Source of the DNA: Anthropogastromicrobium sp963626545
Lineage (GTDB): Bacteria; Bacillota; Clostridia; Lachnospirales; Lachnospiraceae
Direction: 5' to 3'
Assembly (NCBI GenBank): GCA_963626545.1
Contig: CAVFYJ010000008.1
Coordinates: 1 to 49,941 of the forward strand
DNA: 49,941 nucleotides
In this document: positions 42,979 through 49,941 of the stretch, one piece after another
How the letters are laid out: each line of letters starts with the position of its first letter
How positions within the stretch are numbered: position 1 is the stretch's first letter
Position numbers and translations under genes: made by a program
Notes under the pieces: model-generated
Told to the model about the DNA's origin: nothing
The model's input: only the letters and a program-made list of their open reading frames with translations
Database searches by the model: none

Positions 42979-44679
42979 TTAGTCAAGATTGTAAATGCAG
43001 CCCTCGAACAGCTTTAAGCCCGTATCTGTATTGGAAATGGTGAAGTAGAATGGATGATCCATATTCATTTCCACAACCTCTTCATCCGGCAGCAGTGCCA
43101 TTCCCTCCGCTGCGATTATCGTCACAGCTGCGGCCTCGGTTCCCTTTTCGTCATTTTTGATTGCGGTCTTATGGTATACAGAGCCTACAAAAAGCTCTTC
43201 ATCACTCAGGTGATCATATACATTGTTATCAAAAATACGCTCAACACCAAGCTCCTTAAGAACATCCGCTAACTCGGTTCCATATTCCAGCTCAAACTTC
43301 GGCATGGAAAGGGAGACCTTGCTATAGCTCCATTCCTGCGCATCCGCATCCTGCACGAGTGTAGCCAAATAGCCTTCATCGCTCCACTTATCGGCAGTTG
43401 CAGTGTCCTTTGGCAGGTAAACGGTCATCTCGCTGTCGCCATAATATGGCAGACGAATCATCTGATAGTCATCGCTCTCTGCATAATCAAAGTGCTCCTC
43501 CTGATGCATCATATCAACTGTCGTATCGCCCTTTGCGCCGTGGAAAGTCTGCTTGTCCGTCATCTCCTCATAAAAGGCATTCCGCCATGCTGCCTTGAAA
43601 TAAACAGCATTCAAAAGTGCCATGCGCACATCCTCACTCATTGGCTCTGCCAAGATGGAATCAATCAGTCCGTGTGTCTTATCATTGACCCATGCATTGA
43701 TTTCATTCATCGTGTCCTCGGTGGAAAGATCACACTTCTTGAGAGACGCCTGATAAGTATCCGAGAAGATATTGGTCAGATCCTCAAAGGATGGAACCGT
43801 CTTTAACTCATCGTCAACATATACGGCATTTGCAGTTTCAAGGATGGACTTTGGATAGCCATACTCGTCTGTTTCGCTGCCTTCCTTATTTGCTCCAAGC
43901 AGTGCAGTCAATGCCTTTTGCGCGGTAAGAATCTCATCCTCGGTCAGATCTTCCATTCCTAAAAATGACTTTAACTGCTCGATCTGATCTCCACTTTCAC
44001 TGCAATGACTCAAAAGTGTCAGCGCAGCCGCAATACTATAGGAAGAAAGAACTACATTTTCCTTGTCAGCGGTAAGCTTTTCCATTAGAGCAGAACCGAT
44101 ACGATTGTCGGCATCCACTAATGTCTGCACTGTCTTTCCTGCCTGTGCCTGCAGCAACATTTTTTCTGCATCCTCATCAGAAATATCGTCAATCTCTGTG
44201 ATACTTGCATTGCCATCAAGATCCTCATAGATGAATCCAATCGCATAGGTTTTCTCTGCATCCGGTACCACGATTTCTTTTTCAAATAAGATTTCGTAAT
44301 TTGTTCCTGCTACTACCTGCGTTGCAATCAGTGCGACTGGTGTGTAAACCGCGCCTTCAAGATCTGCAAATGCCTTATCGCAGAGTGCCTGAATCTCATC
44401 TGTGATCTCTGGTGACTCTGCCGGTTCATATGCACCTAGCATCTCATCTATCGGATATTCCTCATCGCTGAGAGTTGGAATCTCTACAAGATCGTCATAC
44501 GATATTTCGCTATACGACTCAGAGGAATCCGCGTCGGATGACGAATCAGAGGAAGATTCGGACTGCATTTCTACATTCACTGCCTTTGCCCATACTGGTA
44601 CGGCTGCCTGCATAAGCTGTGTACCTGCCATTACGATTCCCATTGCTGCTGTGAATCCCATTAAATTTTTTCTTCTCAT
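42979..44679 (-). CDS. Exported stefin/cystatin-like plus serpin fusion protease inhibitor
   Basis: 566 residues. A signal peptide (1-33, type I site after 'VWAKA', no lipobox) is followed by a Ser/Asp/Glu-rich linker (38-58). Residues ~79-165 resemble animal stefins: Gly82 in 'MLGAYEPAESPEITDEIQ' matches the cystatin N-terminal glycine trunk, and Q121-V-V-A-G-T-N-Y128 is the cystatin papain-binding loop. Residues ~190-566 form a full serpin ending 'HPFYFTISNTDTGLKLFEGCIYNLD'. The reactive loop hinge 'KGTEAAAVT' is inhibitory-type (small residues P12-P10); counting from Gly at P15 puts Met-Ala at P1-P1', as in human alpha-1-antitrypsin (P1 Met). It should therefore block elastase-like serine proteases and possibly papain-like cysteine proteases outside the cell. 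An ECF promoter lies upstream (44805-44830). Confidence 0.88.
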   Translation of the reverse strand: MRRKNLMGFTAAMGIVMAGTQLMQAAVPVWAKAVNVEMQSESSSDSSSDADSSESYSEISYDDLVEIPTLSDEEYPIDEMLGAYEPAESPEITDEIQALCDKAFADLEGAVYTPVALIATQVVAGTNYEILFEKEIVVPDAEKTYAIGFIYEDLDGNASITEIDDISDEDAEKMLLQAQAGKTVQTLVDADNRIGSALMEKLTADKENVVLSSYSIAAALTLLSHCSESGDQIEQLKSFLGMEDLTEDEILTAQKALTALLGANKEGSETDEYGYPKSILETANAVYVDDELKTVPSFEDLTNIFSDTYQASLKKCDLSTEDTMNEINAWVNDKTHGLIDSILAEPMSEDVRMALLNAVYFKAAWRNAFYEEMTDKQTFHGAKGDTTVDMMHQEEHFDYAESDDYQMIRLPYYGDSEMTVYLPKDTATADKWSDEGYLATLVQDADAQEWSYSKVSLSMPKFELEYGTELADVLKELGVERIFDNNVYDHLSDEELFVGSVYHKTAIKNDEKGTEAAAVTIIAAEGMALLPDEEVVEMNMDHPFYFTISNTDTGLKLFEGCIYNLD

Positions 44680-44804
44680 AATTTTTACCTTACCTTTCTT
44701 AACATTGATCTGTAGATCGCTTTTTATATCAATCTACAATTTACCATCTAGTTTACCATCTTTTTCTTTTGTTTCGGGGTTCTCATGTTCCCTTCACTCC
44801 TTAA

Positions 44805-44830
44805 GACGGAAAATTAAATGTAAGGTTACA
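44805..44830 (-). promoter_or_regulatory. ECF-type promoter of serpin gene
   Basis: Minus strand TGTAAC (44825-44830), 16-base spacer, CGTC (44805-44808), the layout of ECF sigma promoters. Matches the promoter upstream of the sigma gene at 28 of 38 positions. It lies just past the anti-sigma stop and about 125 bases before the serpin ATG. Confidence 0.75.
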
Positions 44831-44851
44831 CATTCTGAAAAAAATTTTTTC

Positions 44852-45697
44852 TTACTCCACAACCGTGATCACGCCAGTGCCACAAATCGTATCAGCTGCT
44901 GCCTGCACAACCTCACGAAGTGTATTTGCCTGCAATGTATAGGAAACATTGTTTTGCTCAAAATCAGCAAAGAAACCATCCTCTGCATTCTCTTCCTGAT
45001 AGAAATAGACCGATATGCCACCAATCACTGTGGCAGGCATCTGCGGAAGATGTCCGCTCTGTCCCTGCTGTGACTGCGATGACGCTACCTTTCTTCCAAC
45101 CTTCACATCTTCAGAAAGTGAAAGCGTATCTATATCTGAATTTTCTGCCTGCACGCCAACCATGCCTTCCTGTGCTGGTGCTTCACCGTTATATGAAGTA
45201 TTCTGTTCGTCTTCGCCTTGATAGACACCTAACACAGCTACACCTTCTGGCTGGCTTTCCACTATCTGGTCTTCTGGCTGAGCCCCTTGTGCTGGTGCAT
45301 GCTCATTCTCATCATTCTGACCATCCTCAGGCAATGTATACGTTGTGGTTTCACTATGAAGCGGCTTCACTGCCATACGGGAACCAACCGCCGTACCAGC
45401 AGCAAAAATAAGAAGTCCGGCTGCCGCCGAAATGGCGGTTCGAAGAAAGATTACTTTACCGGAGCGATTTCCGGATTTGCTTTTCTTCTCTGATTTTTCC
45501 TCTGATTTTTCTTCTGATTTTTCTTCATTTCGCATTCTTTCCTCGGCTGATTCTACTGATCGCATTTTCTCTTCGTTTGATTCTACCGACCTCATTTTCT
45601 CTTCGGTCGTTTCCGCCGATAGCGTTTCTTTCCCGGCTTCCTCAATCAGATCCTCATCCACAAAGTTTAACCCTTCCAGCAAATCTTTTCCTGTCAT
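44852..45697 (-). CDS. Membrane anti-sigma factor (ECF partner)
   Basis: About 281 residues. The cytoplasmic N-terminus starts 'MTGKDLLEGLNFVDEDLIEEA', a motif common at the start of Clostridia ECF-partner proteins, then has charged repeats (EEKMRSVES twice, SEEK repeats, residues ~32-73). A single membrane helix (~82-106) leads to a Gln/Glu-rich extracytoplasmic region and a small folded C-terminal part ('GGISVYFYQEENAEDGFFADF'). The ATG overlaps the sigma stop codon (ATGA), so the pair is translationally coupled. It should hold the sigma factor inactive at the membrane until an outside signal arrives. A TTG two codons earlier is an alternative start. Confidence 0.78.
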   Translation of the reverse strand: MTGKDLLEGLNFVDEDLIEEAGKETLSAETTEEKMRSVESNEEKMRSVESAEERMRNEEKSEEKSEEKSEKKSKSGNRSGKVIFLRTAISAAAGLLIFAAGTAVGSRMAVKPLHSETTTYTLPEDGQNDENEHAPAQGAQPEDQIVESQPEGVAVLGVYQGEDEQNTSYNGEAPAQEGMVGVQAENSDIDTLSLSEDVKVGRKVASSQSQQGQSGHLPQMPATVIGGISVYFYQEENAEDGFFADFEQNNVSYTLQANTLREVVQAAADTICGTGVITVVE

Positions 45698-46254
45698 ATC
45701 CAAATGCCCTCACTTTCCAGAAATTTTTTCAACTTGCTGCGTATCCGGTGCAGCCGTACCTTTGTGCTGCTCTCGCTGATATTCATCTCCTGCGCCAACT
45801 CTTTTATGCTTTTTCCATACCAGTAGCGCTGCATAAATAAGAGGCGATCCTGCTTTGATTGTTCTCTTAAAAAAATTGATATACTATGTCCAATCTGCTC
45901 TGACTGTGCACTGTTTTCCTGACGCGAATCTGGAATGCACTGCTGCATCTCATCCGTCAGCTCTACGACCGCTGCGCTTCGCTTCTGCGCATTCTTGCGG
46001 TCTAACAAATCAAAACATAAGAATCGACAGATCTTTGCCAGATACGCAAAGAAAAACTGTGGTCGCTGCGGCGGTATCGAATTCCATATTCGAAGATAGG
46101 TATCGTTTACGCTCTCCTCAGAATCCTCTCTGTTTTCTAGAATCTGAAAGGCCATTCTGCTAAGCTTTTCGCCATACTGAAGCTGTGTCTCTTCGATGGC
46201 CTGCGGATCTCGCGCCCAGTACAGATCAATTATCGCTTCATCGTTTCCTTGCAC
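45694..46254 (-). CDS. ECF-type RNA polymerase sigma factor, GTG start
   Basis: 186 residues with sigma region 2 ('ILENREDSEESVNDTYLRIWNSIP', 'FFFAYLAKICRFLCFDLLDRKNA') and region 4 helix-turn-helix ('LFMQRYWYGKSIKELAQEMNISESSTKVRLHRIRSKLKKFLE'). The frame begins with GTG at 46254, 7 bases after GGAGG. Coupled by a 4-base overlap to the anti-sigma gene. An ECF promoter (46341-46366) like the one before the serpin gene suggests autoregulation. Confidence 0.92.
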   Translation of the reverse strand: MQGNDEAIIDLYWARDPQAIEETQLQYGEKLSRMAFQILENREDSEESVNDTYLRIWNSIPPQRPQFFFAYLAKICRFLCFDLLDRKNAQKRSAAVVELTDEMQQCIPDSRQENSAQSEQIGHSISIFLREQSKQDRLLFMQRYWYGKSIKELAQEMNISESSTKVRLHRIRSKLKKFLESEGIWI

Positions 46255-46340
46255 TCGCTTACCTCCTCTTTCCAGTGCTCACAGCCGCCATTTGTGTGGC
46301 TGTTTCGAGTATTCCCCACTTCTTCCCATTCACTTTATAA

Positions 46341-46366
46341 GAAGGAAAACAGCAGGGAAGGTTACA
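46341..46366 (-). promoter_or_regulatory. ECF-type autoregulatory promoter of sigma gene
   Basis: Minus strand TGTAAC (46361-46366), 16-base spacer, CTTC (46341-46344). Shares TGTAACCTT, TTTTCC, TCTTA and AGTGAA blocks with the serpin promoter at identical spacing. Confidence 0.7.
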
Positions 46367-46376
46367 TCCTGTTGCC

Positions 46377-46406
46377 AAAAAAGCACCAGCTTTTTATAGC
46401 TGATGC
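46377..46406 (-). terminator. Intrinsic terminator upstream of sigma gene
   Basis: Minus strand GCATCAGCT (46398-46406)/AGCTGGTGC (46383-46391), one G-U pair, followed by six T. It ends transcription from the kinase remnant, isolating the ECF promoter. Confidence 0.85.
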
Positions 46407-46418
46407 TTTCAGTTTTCA

Positions 46419-46625
46419 TCATAATATCCTTCTGGTGCAAAAGGCCTCAAACAGATGCGGAATATACTGTTTTCCGATGCCCATTCCATTATCAGAAACC
46501 GCCATCTCAAACACGCCATATCCTTCCCGGTCAGATGGAAGCTCTTTAATTGAAAGCGTTATTGCGCCTCGGCATTCATATGAATCAAACGATGACCCGA
46601 AAGTGTATATGCCATCACACCACAA
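46419..46625 (-). pseudogene. Histidine kinase remnant (ATPase domain fragment)
   Basis: A short frame of about 68 residues contains 'GYGVFEMAVSDNGMGIGKQYIPHLFEAF', the G1 box and following helix of a sensor histidine kinase ATP-binding domain. The N-box, dimerisation helix and sensor are missing, and the stop comes shortly after. The sequence upstream to 46743 has broken frames only. A dead fragment. Confidence 0.7.
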
Positions 46626-46754
46626 CTTTGAAGATCAAGAAGTTCTCGATTCTGCATTTTCACACATTTCGGTTTCCTTATCAAAACCCGTTACCATGAT
46701 ACCATCCGAAAAAAATAATTACAAGACCGTTTCTAATGATTAACAAAATTCATT

Positions 46755-46786
46755 TAAAAGTGCACCTGCCTCTCGACAGATGCACT
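46755..46786 (-). terminator. Terminator of NifX-FKBP gene
   Basis: Minus strand AGTGCATCTGTC (46775-46786)/GGCAGGTGCACT (46759-46770), two G-U pairs, tetraloop GAGA, followed by TTTT. Confidence 0.75.
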
Positions 46787-46792
46787 CGATTA

Positions 46793-46839
46793 ATTCGATA
46801 CCATTACTAGCTGCTGATTTGATACCGTTACTAGCTGCT
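46793..46839. repeat. 23-bp direct repeat downstream of NifX-FKBP gene
   Basis: ATTCGATACCATTACTAGCT... (46793-46815) and ATTTGATACCGTTACTAGCT... (46817-46839) match at 21 of 23 positions with a 24-bp period. Lies between the stop codon and the terminator. No function recognised. Confidence 0.75.
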
Positions 46840-46848
46840 AAGTCTTGA

Positions 46849-47745
46849 TTACTCCTCTACACTGACAAGCTCGATGGTAAAGTTCAATTCCTTACCTGCC
46901 ATCTCATGGTTTGCATCAAAGGTAATTGTCTTATCGTCCTTTGCTGTCACCTTAACCGGGAATGGCTGGCCGAACTGGTTGGACAAATAAACCTGCTGTC
47001 CTGCCTCAAGCTCCTCAGAACCTGGAAGCTGTGCAATCTCGAGTGTAAAGATTGCTGTCGGATCTGGCATACCATATGCCTCCTCTGGCATCAGATGGAT
47101 ATCAACGGTCTCACCGATTTCCATGTTTGCGACTGCCTGATCAAAGCCTCTAATCATCTGGCCAACGCCGCAGATAAACTCAAGCGGTTCGCCGCGATCA
47201 TAAGAGGAATCAAACTGGGTACCATCGTTGAAGGTTCCCTTATAGTGGGTACGGCACTTCTTTCCTACATTCTTGCCTTCCATAATCGGCTGTGGTGTTC
47301 CGCAGCCACCGTGACATCCGCCACAGCCACCTTCGCTGCCACAACCAGACTCTTCCTCACCCTCATGATGGCAGCAGCTCTCGCCGCCTTCGCCACAATG
47401 GCCGCCGTTTTCGTGGTGATCGCAAGTTCCCTCGGATGTAGATTCAAGTGTTCCCTTTACATAGCTTTCTGCTGCCTCATTTACGTCGCCCTCTACTCCA
47501 GCGCATACCTGAATGCCAGCCTCAGCAAGCGCTGCCTGAGCATCGCCTCCGATACCACCGCAAATCACAACGTCTACACCGTTTTCAGCAAGAAATCCTG
47601 CCAGTGCGCTGTGTCCGGTTCCGTTTGCGCTGACTACTTCGCTTGAAACAATCGCGCCATCCTCCACATCAAAAATCTTAAAATTCTCGGTCTTTCCAAA
47701 GTGCTGGAACACAGAACCGTTTTCATACGTTACTGCAATTTTCAT
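46849..47745 (-). CDS. NifX-like domain, Cys/His-rich linker and SlyD-type FKBP fusion
   Basis: 298 residues in three parts. Residues 1-~100 are a NifX/NifB-C-type (dinitrogenase Fe-Mo cofactor) fold ('MKIAVTYENG', 'VDVVICGGIGGDAQAALAEAGI'). Residues 106-150 are a Gly-rich linker with eight Cys and six His, a clear metal-binding tract. Residues ~160-298 form an FKBP prolyl isomerase of SlyD type with the chaperone-like insert ('GTQFDSSYDRGEPLEFICGVGQMIRGFDQAV', 'FDANHEMAGKELNF'). SlyD itself has a metal-binding tail and helps deliver nickel, so a role in metal handling or metalloprotein folding is the best inference. Own promoter at 47817-47846. Confidence 0.88.
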   Translation of the reverse strand: MKIAVTYENGSVFQHFGKTENFKIFDVEDGAIVSSEVVSANGTGHSALAGFLAENGVDVVICGGIGGDAQAALAEAGIQVCAGVEGDVNEAAESYVKGTLESTSEGTCDHHENGGHCGEGGESCCHHEGEEESGCGSEGGCGGCHGGCGTPQPIMEGKNVGKKCRTHYKGTFNDGTQFDSSYDRGEPLEFICGVGQMIRGFDQAVANMEIGETVDIHLMPEEAYGMPDPTAIFTLEIAQLPGSEELEAGQQVYLSNQFGQPFPVKVTAKDDKTITFDANHEMAGKELNFTIELVSVEE

Positions 47746-47816
47746 ATTGTTTTCTATTCCTTCCCTGCAATTTCAATAGGCTTCCTATGCTTCCTATTTC
47801 ACTGCATATTATTTTG

Positions 47817-47846
47817 ATTATACCTTGTTTCTATGCGGTGCGTCAA
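47817..47846 (-). promoter_or_regulatory. Promoter of NifX-FKBP gene
   Basis: Minus strand TTGACG (47841-47846), 18-base spacer, TATAAT (47817-47822). Confidence 0.7.
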
Positions 47847-47849
47847 CTT

Positions 47850-48596
47850 TTATTTTGCCACTTCTTTTACGCGATGCTTCTTTGCCTCATACAAGCTCTC
47901 ATCCGCATGTGACAGTGCATCCGAAAGTAACAAGTGTTCGGTGCTGTTGCATGGCATAACATAAGTGCCAACCGAAACGGTAATATTATACGCCTTGTCG
48001 CTCGACGCATTAAACGCAGCAAATGCTTCTGTGATCTGAGAAACAAATGCATTCTCACAACTGGCTATGTTCTTACAACTGCTTATGGCAGATATACGTG
48101 CAAAGCTCCTCATACACGGCAAGCAAGTTGGCCATATCCGCATCCTCTAACTGGATCTGCTTTGCACAGTCCATGATCTCTGCATATTTTTCATAATGTG
48201 TTTCATGCACCTGCACACCGTTTGGAAATTTTTATTGGTCTGAACAGAAGAAAGTGTCGGGCTTACCTTTGACGCAACCGCAGAATTGTCATAGCCAAAG
48301 ACCGCCTGTATATCTGGATTCTGATTAAGAAAAATGGATGCCGCCTCGGTATTTCTTCTTGAAAGATCACCAGTTACAAAGTTTTCTGGATGAAACGCCA
48401 GCGTATTGTTTTGCAGAATCTCAAGAAACGCCTCCTTGCGTTCCCTCGCATCCGTATTGTCATCCGGTCCGCCAATCATGCCAAATCTCGTGCATTTTTT
48501 GTTTTGAATCAAGTATTCCATCGCTTCCCGGATGCCCTCATAATTATCTGAATTGACGCTCACATAGTCCGGAAACTTCGATGCAAAATTCTTAGA
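47850..48596 (-). pseudogene. LacI-type sensor/GGDEF protein, truncated and frameshifted
   Basis: The part at 48149-48596 encodes a LacI-like ligand-binding domain ('FPDYVSVNSDNYEGIREAMEYLIQ', 'FGMIGGPDDNTDARERKEAFLEIL', 'DIQAVFGYDNSAVASK'). The frame then shifts; another frame continues as a helical linker ('YAEIMDCAKQIQLEDADMANLLAVYEEL'), and a third piece gives only the end of a GGDEF diguanylate cyclase domain ('AYNITVSVGTYVMPC...SHADESLYEAKKHR'). The GG(D/E)EF active site and the start of the gene are gone. The 5' end stops at the junction with gntP near 48597. Confidence 0.8.
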
Positions 48597-49655
48597 ATCC
48601 TAACCTCTGGAATTCTTGCCGGAGCACTGATTAAGACTGGTTCTGCTGAAAAAATCGCCGACGTACTCGTGAAAAAGCTTGGCGAAAGATTTGCACTTGT
48701 ATCCATTGCCATTGCCGCAATGATCATCTGTGCCGTCGGCGTTTTTGTCGATATCTCCGTTATTACTGTTGCTCCGATTGCCATGGCGATTGGCAAAAAG
48801 GCGGGCTACAGCAAGCCTTCCATTCTGCTTGCCATGATTGGCGGCGGAAAAGCTGGAAACATTATTTCTCCAAACCCAAACACGATCACTACCGCAGAAG
48901 CCTTCCAGATTGATCTGACCTCTCTGATGATCCGAAATATTGTTCCGGCTCTGTGCGCCGTTGTCGTCGCCATTCTTCTTGCCTCTGTTTTAAACCGTAA
49001 GAAAGACAACATGATCTTGGACAGTGACCTTGAGCAGACTGAGCAGAAAAACCTGCCATCCTTCCTTGCTGCAATTGCTGGGCCACTTGTTGTCATCATT
49101 TTACTTGCGCTGCGGCCACTTTTGGGTATTTCGATTGACCCACTGATTGCCCTTCCTCTCGGCGGTCTGGTATGCATGCTTGTGACCGGCCAGATTCGCC
49201 ATGTAATTGCCTACTCTGAGTTCGGCTTAAGCAAGGTAATCGGCGTTTCCATTCTTCTGATCGGAACTGGAACACTTGCCGGTATCATCAAAGCTTCCAA
49301 CCTGCAATATGATGTGATTGCCCTTCTGGAAGTGGGAAATCTGCCTGCATTTTTACTCGCACCACTGTCTGGAATTCTCATGGCTGGAGCTACCGCATCA
49401 ACTACAGCTGGTTCCACGATTGCATCTCAGACCTTCTCCCAGACGCTTATCGAAAAGGGCGTATCTGCTCTGGATGCCGGTGCTATGATCCATGCTGGTT
49501 CTACTGTCATTGATTCCCTGCCACATGGTTCTTTCTTCCATGCAACAGGTGGCTCCGTCAATATGCAGATCAAGGAGCGCATGAAGCTGATTCCTTATGA
49601 AGCACTTGTCGGATTGACCAGCACAATTGTTTCGATTCTCGTTTACCTAATCTAA
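48597..49655 (+). pseudogene. GntP-family gluconate/glycerate permease, 5'-truncated
   Basis: The frame opens inside the protein ('ILTSGILAGALIKTGSAEKIADVLVKKLGERFALVS') and runs to a normal C-terminus ('SIVSILVYLI'). GntP-type features include 'GVFVDISVITVAPIAMAIGKKAGYSKPSILLAMIGGGKAGNIISPNPNT' region and 'HAGSTVIDSLPHGSFFHATGGSVN'. Roughly the first 80-100 residues, promoter and ribosome site are missing. An internal ATG at 48669 could start a shorter product but has no good ribosome site. Probably nonfunctional; originally divergent from the LacI-GGDEF gene. Confidence 0.8.
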
Positions 49656-49704
49656 TATTTATCTAATATTTATCCATGATTGATTCAATATGAATCCAAT
49701 TCAT

Positions 49705-49848
49705 TCATGAAGCTGATTCACTCATGTGCTGTACCGTGCGATACAACTTTATTGCGCTGTACAGCACAACTGCATCCCGAAACTTTCTCGGATCATACCC
49801 CGTCTGCTCTCGTATCGAATTGAGTTTATATTGAAGACTGTTTTTGTC
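49705..49848 (-). pseudogene. CdaR/PucR-type regulator, C-terminal remnant
   Basis: A 47-residue C-terminal helix-turn-helix end, 'DKNSLQYKLNSIREQTGYDPRKF...AVVLYSAIKLY', typical of CdaR (sugar diacid/glycerate) regulators, which are often found next to gntP. Its coding frame stops abruptly at 49848, where the IS-like hairpin begins, so the gene was interrupted or the window ends within the insertion. Confidence 0.65.
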
Positions 49849-49849
49849 A

Positions 49850-49941
49850 ATTACTCCCGCCCCTAAAGGGATCGGGGCTTGCTAAAGGTCCCGTTACCCG
49901 ATAGGTATGATATGACACGAGGCCATATCAGAAGTTTGTAT
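49850..49941. mobile_element. Possible IS200/IS605-type element end
   Basis: Directly after the CdaR-type coding remnant, a GC-rich hairpin (CCC 856-858 with GGGG 874-877, CCC 861-863 with GGG 868-870, loop TAAA; all plus 49000) begins. The sequence 'CTAAAGGGATCGGGGCTTGC' is the style of IS200/IS605 TnpB element ends, and TTGAC on the minus strand beside it resembles the family's target sites. No transposase gene is in view. Confidence 0.5.

Noticed and set aside
46906..47646. 246-residue plus-strand frame opposite the NifX-FKBP gene
   Set aside because: Antisense shadow of the conserved domains; no ribosome site or recognisable fold.

Overview
The window looks like chromosome of a gut-type Clostridia/Firmicutes bacterium, most likely Lachnospiraceae. 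Reasons: AGGAGG-type ribosome sites, sigma-A promoters, LplB/LplC and MalF/MalG sugar ABC importers without their own ATPase, intracellular glycoside hydrolases, and a fucose pathway. The family assignment is inference, made without database searches. Most genes lie on the minus strand. No rRNA, tRNA or CRISPR array was recognised.

Layout. 1-78 holds hairpins resembling an IS200/IS605-type end. 169-5449 is a GH43 sugar operon (binding protein, two permeases, glycosidase) behind a strong promoter with a LacI-type operator; its likely LacI regulator, a HAD phosphatase and a MATE exporter lie upstream (5689-8832). 8986-12550 is a second sugar ABC operon, divergent from a serine beta-lactamase-like hydrolase whose linker carries a 72-bp in-frame repeat. 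14595-15039 is an internally deleted MATE pseudogene, followed by an orphan sequence able to fold as a three-way junction (15186-15338). 15353-20740 is an oppABCDF-type peptide importer, divergent from an Rrf2 regulator. 21540-26323 pairs a GH115 alpha-glucuronidase with a divergent pectinesterase, both without signal peptides. 26456-28496 has a cytidylate-kinase-like protein and an SLC13/ArsB-type transporter.

28658-36470 is a fucoside operon: binding protein, two permeases, GH29 alpha-L-fucosidase and a large transglutaminase-like protein. 39179-42921 adds L-fucose isomerase, an L-fuculose-phosphate aldolase and a divergent AraC regulator, so fucose released inside the cell can be catabolised; no fuculokinase is in the window. 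Between them sit a structured intergenic region, a small orphan gene and a DsbD/CcdA-like membrane protein with two thioredoxin domains.

The most striking unit is 42979-46366: an ECF sigma factor, its translationally coupled membrane anti-sigma factor, and an exported protease inhibitor that joins a stefin/cystatin-like domain (QVVAGTNY) to a full serpin with Met at the predicted P1 position. Near-identical ECF-type promoters (TGTAACCTT ... TTCC[G/T]TCTTA) precede both the sigma gene and the serpin gene, implying one regulon for defence against proteases of two catalytic classes.

The right end (46419-49941) is decaying: a histidine-kinase remnant, an intact NifX-like/FKBP fusion with a Cys/His-rich linker, a LacI-GGDEF pseudogene joined head to head with a 5'-truncated gntP by an apparent deletion, and a CdaR-type C-terminal remnant cut by another IS200/IS605-like end.
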